From NCBI GenBank assembly GCA_003533975.1, contig DQCL01000019.1, positions 1 through 15,631 on the forward strand: a stretch of 15,631 bases of DNA, given 5' to 3'. The notes under the pieces are model-generated. The model made no database searches, was not told the DNA's origin, and saw only the letters and a list, made by a program, of their open reading frames with translations. Below, piece by piece: positions 8,993-15,631 of this stretch (position 1 is the stretch's first letter; each line of letters opens with the position of its first letter). Source of the stretch: Octadecabacter sp. (lineage in GTDB: Bacteria > Pseudomonadota > Alphaproteobacteria > Rhodobacterales > Rhodobacteraceae). A program made the translations under genes and the position numbers.

Positions 8993-9273
8993 GTGCGTTT
9001 GTCTTCGATCATTCGCTGAGCGGTGCGCAGCAAACGCATGCCGAAATAGCCGAGTGCGCCACCAACGGCGAGGCCCAGCGCCGAGCCCGAATTGAAGACC
9101 GAGCACAAGACACCGGCAATGATCATCGCGATCATAAAAGCCAGCGCGCGCATTTCAGTGTCTTTCACATCAAAGCTTTCGCCCATCATTCGCGCAACAG
9201 GCCGCGCCAGTGGAGCTTCGATCATTGGCGTTACGGCGCCTGCCACGACTGCAATCAAAAATCCGAACATCAT
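8989..9273 (-). CDS. Small membrane protein of unknown function
   Basis: The gene encodes a 94-residue protein with two likely membrane segments: an N-terminal one (about 2-17, MFGFLIAVVAGAVTPM) and a central Gly/Ala-rich hairpin (about 43-78, ALAFMIAMIIAGVLCSVF then GLAVGGALGYFGMRLL), ending in a charged RMIEDKRT tail. The start at ATG 9273 has AAGGA five bases upstream, a good site; a second ATG follows immediately at 9270. It reads away from pyrC and converges with the unknown gene on the plus strand, sharing the bases TTAA with that gene's stop codon. I do not recognise a named family. A real ribosome-binding site, membrane pattern and neat gene packing support it as a genuine gene. Confidence 0.75.
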   Translation of the reverse strand: MMFGFLIAVVAGAVTPMIEAPLARPVARMMGESFDVKDTEMRALAFMIAMIIAGVLCSVFNSGSALGLAVGGALGYFGMRLLRTAQRMIEDKRT

Positions 9274-9330
9274 TATCTTCCTTATAGGGCTGGTGTTGAG
9301 ACTGCTGTTACAAACACGTGGGTATTTGGC

Positions 9331-9359
9331 AAGGGGAACCCTCTGGTCAGTTCCCCCTT
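9331..9359 (+). promoter_or_regulatory. Hairpin in the pyrC leader
   Basis: GGGGAAC (9333-9339) pairs with GTTCCCC (9350-9356), extended by AA/TT across one bulged C, with a 10-base loop. It ends 18 bases before the chosen pyrC start. No T-run follows. E. coli pyrC is controlled by a leader hairpin that hides its ribosome-binding site. Here the hairpin does not cover an obvious one, so only the structure is claimed. Confidence 0.4.
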
Positions 9360-9377
9360 CGCGGTGTAATGGGCAGT

Positions 9378-10427
9378 ATGCCCAAACAAAGCCCAGACCG
9401 CCTAACGATCGCCCGCCCAGATGACTGGCACCTTCATCTTCGCGATGGTGCCATGATGCAGGCCGTAGCGCCCCACACCGCCGCCCACTTCGGCCGCGCG
9501 ATCATTATGCCAAACCTTGTGCCCCCTGTTGTAACGGGCGCACAGGCCGCGGCCTACCGTGAACGGATTATGGCTGCATTGCCCGAAGACACGCCGTTCC
9601 GCCCTTTGATGACCTGTTATCTGACCGAAGAAACCGACGCTAATGATCTGGAAATCGCCCACCGTGATGGCATCATAACTGCAGTAAAACTCTACCCTGC
9701 GGGGGCGACGACAAACTCTGCCTCCGGTGTATCCGATTTTGATAAAGTGCGCCCCGTGCTGGAGCGTATGGCGGACATGGGCTTGCCCTTATGCGTTCAC
9801 GGAGAGGTCACCGATCCGGATGTTGATATTTTTGATCGCGAAGCAGTGTTCATCGACAAAGTCCTGAAGCCGATCCGCAAGAAAGTGCCGGACCTGAAGG
9901 TCATCATGGAGCACGTGACGACGCAGAACGCGGTGGATTATGTGCGTGACAGTCGCTCCAACCTTGCCGCAACAATCACGACGCACCATTTGATTATCAA
10001 CCGCAACCACATCCTCGCGGGTGGGATCAAGCCGCACTATTATTGCCTGCCTGTGGCGAAACGCGAAAAGCATCGCATCGCGCTGGTTCAGGCTGCGATT
10101 TCTGGCGATAAACGTTTCTTCCTTGGCACTGACTCCGCACCGCATACAGACGCAAACAAGCTTTTGCCTTGTGGTTGCGCGGGTTGCTTTACCGCGATCA
10201 ACACCTTGTCCTGCCTCGCGGAAGTCTTTGATGCGGCTGGTAAAATGGACAAACTGGAAAACTTCACCTCGCTCGCAGGGCCGCGCTATTACGGGCTAGA
10301 ACCGAACGACGACACAGTAACGCTGATCAAAGGTGACCCCGTCAGCTATCCATCTAGCGTTGAAACGGCGGACGGTCCCGTTACGGTGTTTGACCCCGGC
10401 TTCCCACTGCACTGGCGCGTCCAATAA
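9378..10427 (+). CDS. pyrC: Dihydroorotase, class II (PyrC)
   Basis: PyrC reversibly closes carbamoyl-aspartate to dihydroorotate, the third step of de novo pyrimidine synthesis, in the cytoplasm. Zinc ligands of the homodimeric E. coli-type enzyme are all present: His18 and His20 in [10 protein letters not shown], the carboxylated Lys104 in AVKLYP, His141 in VHGEV, His179 in MEHVTT and Asp252 in [15 protein letters not shown] follows, as in E. coli. Starting at ATG 9378 gives 349 residues, matching E. coli's 348. ATG 9369 adds three residues and GTG 9318 adds twenty, and none of the three has a strong ribosome-binding site. It is 55 bases upstream of pyrE on the same strand, so the two are probably co-transcribed. 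Very secure. Confidence 0.97.
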   Translation: MPKQSPDRLTIARPDDWHLHLRDGAMMQAVAPHTAAHFGRAIIMPNLVPPVVTGAQAAAYRERIMAALPEDTPFRPLMTCYLTEETDANDLEIAHRDGIITAVKLYPAGATTNSASGVSDFDKVRPVLERMADMGLPLCVHGEVTDPDVDIFDREAVFIDKVLKPIRKKVPDLKVIMEHVTTQNAVDYVRDSRSNLAATITTHHLIINRNHILAGGIKPHYYCLPVAKREKHRIALVQAAISGDKRFFLGTDSAPHTDANKLLPCGCAGCFTAINTLSCLAEVFDAAGKMDKLENFTSLAGPRYYGLEPNDDTVTLIKGDPVSYPSSVETADGPVTVFDPGFPLHWRVQ

Positions 10428-10435
10428 CAATTCTG

Positions 10436-10486
10436 ATGCCTCCAGGAGGAGGTGTTTTCAAAGCAATGAAGAGACAAGATAAATGA
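10436..10486 (+). promoter_or_regulatory. pyrE leader: hairpin over a strong ribosome-binding site plus six-codon ORF
   Basis: CCTCC (10439-10443) can pair with GGAGG (10448-10452) around an AGGA loop, and wobble pairs extend the stem to 10436-10455. The 3' arm is the best Shine-Dalgarno sequence in the window. Thirteen bases on, ATG 10466 opens the tiny frame MKRQDK, whose TGA (10484-10486) overlaps the pyrE ATG as ATGA. The hairpin is also followed by TGTTTT and so could be a weak terminator. Translational coupling or attenuation of pyrE is inferred from the layout, not shown. Confidence 0.45.
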
Positions 10487-11157
10487 TCCCCACCTCGTTT
10501 CCTGACAAAGCCGAAATTGCCCGCCTGACTGCACGCATGCTGATTGAGATCGGCGCCATTGATTTCAATTCCGCCGACCCGTTCACCCATTCCAACGGCA
10601 AAAAGGCCCCGACTTATGTGGATTGCCGCAAGCTGATTTCGTTCCCGCGTATCCGTTCTACCTTGATGGACTTTCTGGCTGTCACAACCATGCGTGAATG
10701 TGGTTTTGAGGCCTTTGATAACGTGGCTGGTGGCGAAACTGCTGGCATCCCATTTGGCGCATTGATGGCGGAACGTTTAGCCTTACCGATGACATATGTT
10801 CGCAAGAAACCAAAGGGTTACGGGCGCAACGCACGCATTGAAGGTGTGATGACCGAGGGCCAGCGCGTGCTTTTGGTCGAAGACCTGACCACTGACGGCG
10901 GCTCAAAGCTTTCATTCGTGGATGCGATCCGCGAAACCGGCGCGACATGCAACGCGACCGCTGTGATTTTCTATTACGGCATCTTTGAAGGCGTGGAACA
11001 AACGCTTGCGGATCACGGCGTACAATTGCTGCACCTGTGCACGTGGTGGGACGTGCTGGAAGAAGCCAAATCTTCCGAATCCTTTGACGCAGCAACGCTG
11101 AGTGAAGTCGAAGCCTACTTGCGCGATCCAGCGGCATGGTCGGCGGCACATTCATAG
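10483..11157 (+). CDS. pyrE: Orotate phosphoribosyltransferase
   Basis: PyrE joins orotate to PRPP to make OMP, the fifth step of pyrimidine synthesis, in the cytoplasm. The 224-residue protein has the PRPP-binding signature [12 protein letters not shown] (129-140) and the flexible-loop region [11 protein letters not shown] (105-115), which supplies catalytic Lys and Arg residues. [17 protein letters not shown] (81-97) is the usual upstream strand-loop. Its length is normal for an alphaproteobacterial OPRT. The start at ATG 10483 overlaps the stop of a six-codon leader ORF and has a GAAGAGA purine stretch just upstream. It follows pyrC by 55 bases. The residue pattern leaves little room for another phosphoribosyltransferase. 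Confidence 0.97.
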   Translation: MIPTSFPDKAEIARLTARMLIEIGAIDFNSADPFTHSNGKKAPTYVDCRKLISFPRIRSTLMDFLAVTTMRECGFEAFDNVAGGETAGIPFGALMAERLALPMTYVRKKPKGYGRNARIEGVMTEGQRVLLVEDLTTDGGSKLSFVDAIRETGATCNATAVIFYYGIFEGVEQTLADHGVQLLHLCTWWDVLEEAKSSESFDAATLSEVEAYLRDPAAWSAAHS

Positions 11158-11249
11158 TTCTTGCAAAAGAGTTAACTGAATTTCACGATCAATCGACACA
11201 ATATCTTGCGGTCTGCGCTTTGCGTAGGCTGCATTTTGTGTCATTGTCC

Positions 11250-11278
11250 CTGTCAGATCCTATCCACAGCTTTATACA
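11250..11278 (+). promoter_or_regulatory. Candidate sigma-70-type promoter of dnaB
   Basis: CTGTCA (11250-11255, four of six matching TTGACA) is separated by 17 bases from TATACA (11273-11278, five of six matching TATAAT). This would place the transcript start near 11285, about 60 bases before dnaB. This is a consensus match only; no other pair in the 189-base gap after pyrE looks as good. Confidence 0.5.
11260..11268 (+). promoter_or_regulatory. DnaA-box-like site in the dnaB promoter
   Basis: CTATCCACA matches the DnaA box TTATCCACA at eight of nine positions. It falls in the spacer of the candidate dnaB promoter, where bound DnaA would compete with or modulate RNA polymerase. One near-consensus 9-mer can occur by chance, so only the match and its position are claimed. 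Confidence 0.45.
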
Positions 11279-11346
11279 ATTTGCGCATGGTCCGCGTGTT
11301 TTGTATGACACCCGAGCGGTGGTTCGCGGGTTGAGGGGACAGTGAA

Positions 11347-12840
11347 ATGAATGAGATTTCGACATTTAATGCGACGGGCACACTAGAGGCCAATGTCGAT
11401 TCCGCCCCCCATTCCATCGAGGCTGAACAGCAGCTTCTGGGTGCAATCCTCACCAACAACGATATCTTTGACCGTGTTTCTGCGATCGTTGGGCCGGATC
11501 ATTTCTATGACCCCGTGCATGCCCGCATTTTTGAAACGGCTGCGGCACGGATCGCCAAAAACAACCTCGCCTCCCCTGTGACGCTGAAGGCCTTCCTTGA
11601 GGATGACGACGGCCTGAAAGAGCTTGGAGGCCCTGCCTACCTTGCGCGTCTTGCTGGTGCGGCGATTTCTGCTTTTGCCGCCCGTGACTACGCGCAAATG
11701 ATCTACGATCTCGCTGTGCGCCGCGAGCTGATCACGGTTGGGCGCGATATTGCGGCCAAGGCGGGCAAGGTCGACGTCGATAGTGAACCCAAAGAACAGA
11801 TCGTTGAAGCGGAACAGGCGCTATATAAGCTCGCTGAACAAGGCAGCACCGAAGGCGGCTTTCAGTCCTTCCTAAAGGCCGTCACAGACGCTGTGAACGT
11901 CGCCAACTCTGCCTATCAGCGCGATGGCGGATTGGCTGGCGTTGCGACTGACCTTATTGATTTAGACAATAAACTCGGGGGGTTACACAAGTCTGACCTT
12001 CTGATCCTCGCGGGTCGCCCGTCGATGGGGAAGACATCGCTGGCCACCAACATCGCCTACAATGTCGCCAAGGCCTATAAGAAGGGCAAGCTGGCGGATG
12101 GTTCTGAGGGATCCGTTGATGGCGGCGTTGTCGGGTTCTTTTCACTTGAGATGTCGGCGGAGCAGCTTGCCGGACGTATCCTCGCGGAAGCGTCCGAGAT
12201 TTCATCACACAAAATCCGCCAAGGTGACATGACCGAAGGCGAATTCCGCCGTTTCGTCGATGCCGCCAAACAGCTTGAAGCCTGCCCGCTTTACATTGAC
12301 GACACAGCCGCCATTCCAATCAGCCAATTGTCCGCCCGCGCGCGCCGCTTGAAGCGAACCCATGGTTTGGACTTGCTGATCGTGGACTATTTGCAGCTGG
12401 TGCGTGGTACGTCTGAAAACCGTGTGCAGGAAATCGGTGAGATTTCGATGGGCCTTAAGGCCATCGCAAAGGAACTACAGATTCCTGTGATCGCGCTGTC
12501 CCAGCTGTCACGTCAGGTTGAGAACCGCGAAGATAAACGACCGCAACTCAGTGACTTGCGTGAATCTGGGTCGATTGAGCAAGACGCCGATGTGGTGATG
12601 TTCGTGTACCGCGAAGAATACTACAAAGAACGCGAGAAGCCGGGCGATCATGAGCTTGATAAGATGGCCGCGTGGCAGGAAGAAATGGAACGCCTGCATG
12701 GCCGCGCCGAGGTGGTGATCGGCAAGCAGCGTCATGGCCCCATCGGCACCGTGGACCTCAGCTTTGAGGGCAAATTTACCCGCTTTGGCAACCTTGTGCA
12801 GCCTTGGCAGCAGGGTGGCGGCGACGATCAGGAGTTCTGA
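11347..12840 (+). CDS. dnaB: Replicative DNA helicase DnaB
   Basis: DnaB is the hexameric 5'-3' helicase at the replication fork; it also recruits primase. The N-terminal domain (about 20-130) begins PHSIEAEQQLLGAIL and is the primase-interacting part. The RecA-like motor has Walker A GRPSMGKTS (223-231), FFSLEMSAEQL (264-274), Walker B DYLQL (347-351), SQLSRQVE with NREDKRPQLSDLRESGSIEQDAD, and the C-terminal KQRHGPIGTVDLSF. A Lys/Gly-rich insertion (about 245-260) sits after the Walker A helix. There is no intein. The length of 497 residues is usual. ATG 11347 follows a GAGGGG site eight bases upstream. The preceding gap carries a candidate promoter and a DnaA-box-like site. Certain. Confidence 0.98.
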   Translation: MNEISTFNATGTLEANVDSAPHSIEAEQQLLGAILTNNDIFDRVSAIVGPDHFYDPVHARIFETAAARIAKNNLASPVTLKAFLEDDDGLKELGGPAYLARLAGAAISAFAARDYAQMIYDLAVRRELITVGRDIAAKAGKVDVDSEPKEQIVEAEQALYKLAEQGSTEGGFQSFLKAVTDAVNVANSAYQRDGGLAGVATDLIDLDNKLGGLHKSDLLILAGRPSMGKTSLATNIAYNVAKAYKKGKLADGSEGSVDGGVVGFFSLEMSAEQLAGRILAEASEISSHKIRQGDMTEGEFRRFVDAAKQLEACPLYIDDTAAIPISQLSARARRLKRTHGLDLLIVDYLQLVRGTSENRVQEIGEISMGLKAIAKELQIPVIALSQLSRQVENREDKRPQLSDLRESGSIEQDADVVMFVYREEYYKEREKPGDHELDKMAAWQEEMERLHGRAEVVIGKQRHGPIGTVDLSFEGKFTRFGNLVQPWQQGGGDDQEF

Positions 12841-12864
12841 TCTCGCCTCCGGCGCGGTCAATCA

Positions 12865-12914
12865 TGCCAATCCACGCATAAATTCGCATCTGTGAATAAA
12901 AGCTTGGATTGCCA
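12865..12914. repeat. Imperfect inverted repeat downstream of dnaB, possible palindromic repeat remnant
   Basis: TGCCAATCCA (12865-12874) and TGGATTGCCA (12905-12914) are inverted copies matching at nine of ten positions, and the pairing resumes with GC/GC inside. The spacer is about 30 bases. AATCCA...TGGATT arms flanking an AT-richer middle resemble the dispersed palindromic repeats found between genes in many proteobacteria. It could also serve as the dnaB transcript end, though no T-run follows. Confidence 0.4.
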
Positions 12915-12940
12915 CTCTCCCTTGATAAGCTGACAGGGTC

Positions 12941-12964
12941 GGTCGGACGCAGCGCGTCCGCACC
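12941..12964 (+). promoter_or_regulatory. Hairpin in the leader of the DsrE-family gene
   Basis: CGGACGC (12944-12950) and GCGTCCG (12954-12960) form a perfect 7-bp stem with an AGC loop, and GGT/ACC extends it across one bulged C. It ends 13 bases before the ribosome-binding site of the DsrE-family gene. No T-run follows, so it is more likely a leader structure or operator than a terminator. Confidence 0.4.
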
Positions 12965-12988
12965 TGCAGTCAACTTGGGAGGAACCAC

Positions 12989-13444
12989 ATGACAAACATC
13001 ATCCGCGCGCTTTGCGTTTTGCTGGCCACCAGCCTCGCCTTCGCCGTTCAGGCCGAAGAGAGCGAGCGCTACGGCAAGCAAAAGGTCGTCTATCACATCA
13101 ACTATGAAGGCGGCGAAGGGTCTAAGAAACACCTTGGCGCCATGCGCAACATCCAGAACCACATCAACGCCGTGGGCGCTGAGAATATGGAAATCAAGGT
13201 CGTGCTGCACGGCAACGGGGTGAGCCTGCTGGCCGACGCCAAGGGCAATGACAAGATGCAGACCAGCGTCTCATCGCTCAAAGGGCAAAACGTCAATTTC
13301 CACGTTTGCAACAACACCCTGAAAGGTCGCAAGATCAGCTACGAGAACGATCTCTACGACGTTTGGGAAGAGGACATCGTGCCCTCCGGCGTGGCCGAAC
13401 TCTCGCGCCTGCAACAGATGGGCTACACCTACATCAAACCCTAA
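12989..13444 (+). CDS. Secreted DsrE/DsrF-family protein
   Basis: The 151-residue product has a clear Sec signal peptide (basic start, MTNIIRALCVLLATSLAFAVQA, cleavage after AQA-like residue 22) and a mature domain of the DsrE/DsrF/TusD type. It shows the first strand KVVYHINY, a helix with AMRNIQNHINAV, the strand IKVVLHGNGVSLL, a helix ending near Cys107 in NFHVCNNTLKGR, and a C-terminal GVAELSRLQQMGYTYIKP. Cytoplasmic DsrE relatives relay sulfur through a conserved cysteine. Cys107 occupies that place here, and the protein is predicted periplasmic. ATG 12989 has a near-perfect GGGAGGA site. No sox, dsr or tus gene adjoins it, so its partner and substrate are unknown. Confidence 0.88.
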   Translation: MTNIIRALCVLLATSLAFAVQAEESERYGKQKVVYHINYEGGEGSKKHLGAMRNIQNHINAVGAENMEIKVVLHGNGVSLLADAKGNDKMQTSVSSLKGQNVNFHVCNNTLKGRKISYENDLYDVWEEDIVPSGVAELSRLQQMGYTYIKP

Positions 13445-13451
13445 ATGGCAC

Positions 13452-13473
13452 CGCCCGGGGATGACCCCGGGCG
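13452..13473. terminator. Bidirectional hairpin terminator between convergent genes
   Basis: CGCCCGGGG (13452-13460) and CCCCGGGCG (13465-13473) form a perfect 9-bp GC-rich stem with an ATGA loop. It lies between the stop of the DsrE-family gene and that of the opposing alpha/beta hydrolase, within 10 bases of each. T-runs are lacking on both sides, but position and strength fit a shared transcript end. Confidence 0.7.
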
Positions 13474-13482
13474 ATCCGCTGG

Positions 13483-14805
13483 TTATTTGTCCGCTGCGCG
13501 GGTCTCATACATCAGCCCTTTGGCCGTCCCCTCGGGGAAACCTTTCCAATAGCTGTGGTCTTCCTTGTCGGTCCCATCTTCGGCCTGAGACCAGACCCCG
13601 GCGTTCGAATCCTCGACCAGATCCAGATAGCTGGCCTTTTCGGCTTCACCCTTCAGGTGATTATCAAGCCAAGCGGTCACGAAATGCTGTGCGATGTTGT
13701 TCATTCGCGCGGTGTCCCAAACCGCATCTGTGTAGTGCTCCGAGATATTGAAGCCCTTGTCTTCGTTGAAGTAATAGGACTCCTGAGGCGCGGGCATCGG
13801 CGCGCCTGCGTTATGCCCTGCGTTCATATAGGTCAGCAAAGCGCGGTCGACGTTCGACGTATTCTCCCAGATCGCCCGCACGCCTTTTTCATAGAGCGAC
13901 GTGTCGTCCTGCGAGCCTGCGATGAAGAGCATCGGGATTTGCACCCCGGCCAGCCCTTCGGCGTCCCAAAAGCCCCGGTTCATCCCCCAAGGGCCAAAGG
14001 CCACGGCGGTCTTAATGCGCGGATCGGGCAGGTCGTTGTGGCTGTCAGAGCCTGCCTGATGAATGCCCAGCGTCCCGTGTGGCCCGCCCCATGTGTAGCC
14101 GACAGAGGTCTCTGTCACCCCGCCCCCGGCGGTGATGATGGCACCGTAGCCGCCCATTGAATACCCGATCAGCCCGGTGTTCTCAGCATCATAGAGCCCG
14201 GCAAACTCCGCCCGCTCGGCGCTTTTCTGGGCCATCTGTTCGAGCACAAACAATTGGTCCAGCGACCGGTTCACCAGCGTCGAGCCAAAGGCGGCCTGCG
14301 TGCGGTAGGTGCTGTCGGTGTGATCAATTGAGGCCACGACATAGCCTTTGGACGCAAGATTCTCAGCCAGATGCGACAGCAGATAGCGGTTGCCGGGGTA
14401 GCCATGGCTGATCAGCACCAGCGGGAAGGTCTCACCTGTCGCAGCGTCCACGTCGCGCATGGCCTGCCCCTCCAGCGTCACTTCGGTGGTGCCGTCACGC
14501 AGGAAGGCCTTAAAGGTCGTCTCGCCCTCGGCGCCCTCGGCAGCCGGGTAGTACATCTCAACCGTCAGCGGGCGGTCATAGCGCGGCATCGCGTCGGGCT
14601 TGTCGGCAGCTGGATCAATGGCGAGGATGTCGATCTGGTCGGGGTTGGTCATCTCCAAAGTGCGCACCCCCACCGCATGGTCGCCATAGGCCGCCAACTC
14701 CGGCGCGTTTGGCAGTTGCCGATCAACACGGTTCTCCGCCGCGGCGGCGGTTCCCATAAGGCCAAGCGCCATGGCGCGCGCCGTCAGTCCCAAGTGCTTT
14801 TGCAT
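13483..14805 (-). CDS. Secreted alpha/beta hydrolase (PAF-acetylhydrolase/dienelactone-hydrolase-like)
   Basis: This 440-residue protein starts with a signal peptide (MQKHLGLTARAMALGLMGTAAAA, then ENR) and would be periplasmic or secreted. The hydrolase core shows the oxyanion segment LISHGYPGNR (131-140), the nucleophile elbow GYSMGG with Ser216, an acid in FIAGSQDD (Asp300 or 301) and His331 in MNAGHNAG, so a full Ser-Asp-His triad is present. The YDRPLTVEMYYPA block before it is common in plasma-PAF-acetylhydrolase-like and dienelactone-hydrolase-like esterases. The substrate cannot be deduced. The start at ATG 14805 has GGAG/GAGGAT purines upstream. It converges with the DsrE-family gene across a hairpin and follows the membrane hydroxylase by 93 bases on the same strand, so co-transcription with it is possible. 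Confidence 0.87.
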   Translation of the reverse strand: MQKHLGLTARAMALGLMGTAAAAENRVDRQLPNAPELAAYGDHAVGVRTLEMTNPDQIDILAIDPAADKPDAMPRYDRPLTVEMYYPAAEGAEGETTFKAFLRDGTTEVTLEGQAMRDVDAATGETFPLVLISHGYPGNRYLLSHLAENLASKGYVVASIDHTDSTYRTQAAFGSTLVNRSLDQLFVLEQMAQKSAERAEFAGLYDAENTGLIGYSMGGYGAIITAGGGVTETSVGYTWGGPHGTLGIHQAGSDSHNDLPDPRIKTAVAFGPWGMNRGFWDAEGLAGVQIPMLFIAGSQDDTSLYEKGVRAIWENTSNVDRALLTYMNAGHNAGAPMPAPQESYYFNEDKGFNISEHYTDAVWDTARMNNIAQHFVTAWLDNHLKGEAEKASYLDLVEDSNAGVWSQAEDGTDKEDHSYWKGFPEGTAKGLMYETRAADK

Positions 14806-14898
14806 GGTTTATCCTCTCCCTTTGTTCATTGGGATCAGCCTAAACCGGTCTTGGCCTCGCGCAAGCGTGCCGCAAGTGACGTTACGGCATTTTGCGCT

Positions 14899-15624
14899 TC
14901 AGGCGCGGGCCGCGCGGGTGAGCTCGGCTTCCGTCAGCCCGTATTTCGGTGCAAATTTTGCCCGCGCTGCGACCAACCGCGGGTCGTCTGGCTGCATGCC
15001 CAAGGTACGGATGAACGCAACACGTTGCTGCTGCTTTAGCGCTTCGGCGTCGATGTCCGTCCCCATGGCCCGGTCGATGATCGCGCCGCCGGGGCTGACG
15101 TGGAACCACTTGTTGAAGTCGCGAAAGTGGTGCTGGTTGTGCAGCCGGGTCACGTGACGCTCCACAGCGGTCTTCGGTAGCGTCAGATGCGCTGTCATAT
15201 GAAACCATTCATACCCCAAGAACGTCAGCACGCCCCCTACAGGGACAATCGCCGTGGCAATCCAGATCGCGGAAGGCAGCCCGAACAGCGTGGCAATGCC
15301 CCAGACCAACAGGAAATTCCCCGCCAGCATTGGCAGCGCCACCCATAGCGGCACAAAGAACAGCCCGTGATTGGTGGGAAAGTCGTGATGCCCGTAATGC
15401 GCGCGGTAAAGCAGGTTGAACGCCCATTGCCGCCGCGGCGGGTCAAGGTGAAAGCTATGCCGGTGTAAATTGTATTCGTTCAACATCTGGGCCCCAACGC
15501 CCAGCGGGATCAAGCCCCAACACCATAGCGGCGCGCCCCAGAGCATCGCAATGATGGCCAGCAGACAGGCCAGCGCCATCAGGCTAACACCCGCATGGCC
15601 GAACATGATCCTGATCCGTGTCAT
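14899..15624 (-). CDS. Fatty acid hydroxylase/sterol desaturase superfamily membrane protein
   Basis: This 241-residue protein has the histidine clusters of membrane di-iron oxygenases: HRHSFH (54-59), HYGHH (76-80), HMTAH (142-146) and HNQHH (162-166) followed by HVSPGGAIIDRAMGT. Hydrophobic segments lie at about 14-45, 88-112 and 117-137. Family members hydroxylate or desaturate lipids, sterols or carotenoids with O2. The substrate is not evident, and no lipid or carotenoid gene is in view. The start at ATG 15624 has a G-run directly upstream, but the frame is still open at the window edge, so a longer N-terminus is possible. GC appears raised as in the neighbouring hydrolase. The family call is firm; the function is open. 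Confidence 0.85.
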   Translation of the reverse strand: MTRIRIMFGHAGVSLMALACLLAIIAMLWGAPLWCWGLIPLGVGAQMLNEYNLHRHSFHLDPPRRQWAFNLLYRAHYGHHDFPTNHGLFFVPLWVALPMLAGNFLLVWGIATLFGLPSAIWIATAIVPVGGVLTFLGYEWFHMTAHLTLPKTAVERHVTRLHNQHHFRDFNKWFHVSPGGAIIDRAMGTDIDAEALKQQQRVAFIRTLGMQPDDPRLVAARAKFAPKYGLTEAELTRAARA

Positions 15625-15631
15625 ACCCCCC

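Noticed and set aside
12776..13210. Minus-strand frame of 144 codons across the dnaB-DsrE gap
   Set aside because: It overlaps the end of dnaB and most of the DsrE-family gene. Its phrase 'SRESGNP...AWIGM' comes from translating the inverted repeat, not from a real protein.
14371..15039. Plus-strand frame of 222 codons opposite the hydrolase and hydroxylase genes
   Set aside because: It is a shadow of high-GC codons on the other strand, with no start signal and no domain.

Overview
The window looks like chromosomal DNA of an alphaproteobacterium, most likely a marine Roseobacter-group member of the Rhodobacteraceae. This rests on the moderate GC content (about 50-65% in lines counted by hand), the character of the housekeeping proteins, and gene families such as the unnamed protein at 8054-8992, which I associate with that family. 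It is an inference from protein likeness, not a database result.

Layout. (1) 1-467: 3' end of serS on the plus strand. (2) 485-767, minus strand: a frameshifted, truncated remnant of a DUF2235 hydrolase gene, cut off 18 bases from the serS stop. (3) 840-4423, minus strand: a tight block that reads, in transcription order, YfgM-like membrane-anchored TPR protein, BamB-like outer-membrane assembly lipoprotein, and Der ribosome-assembly GTPase. E. coli has the same order (yfgM-bamB-der). (4) 4678-6495, minus strand: an Atm1-type ABC half-transporter, divergent from (5) 6721-7953, glutaryl-CoA dehydrogenase. (6) 8054-8992: a protein of unknown function with a hydrolase-like GSGAAG motif, whose stop codon interlocks with that of a small two-helix membrane protein on the other strand (8989-9273). 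(7) 9378-11157: pyrC and pyrE, two steps of de novo pyrimidine synthesis, probably one transcript. (8) 11347-12840: dnaB, preceded by a plausible promoter with a DnaA-box-like site in its spacer. (9) 12989-15624: an accessory-looking end with a secreted DsrE-family protein, a secreted alpha/beta hydrolase convergent with it, and a membrane fatty-acid-hydroxylase-superfamily protein, all unconnected in function to the housekeeping genes on the left.

The left and centre are core genome: translation (serS), ribosome assembly (der), envelope assembly (yfgM-like, bamB-like), thiol/metal export (atm1-like), lysine/tryptophan catabolism (gcdH), nucleotide synthesis (pyrC, pyrE) and replication (dnaB). 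I see no tRNA or rRNA gene, CRISPR array, insertion sequence or phage gene. No intergenic stretch without a feature exceeds 300 bases.

I found no convincing new multi-gene system. The points most worth a second look are the structured leader and six-codon reading frame between pyrC and pyrE, the DnaA-box-like site in the dnaB promoter, the DUF2235 gene remnant, and the unnamed 312-residue protein.
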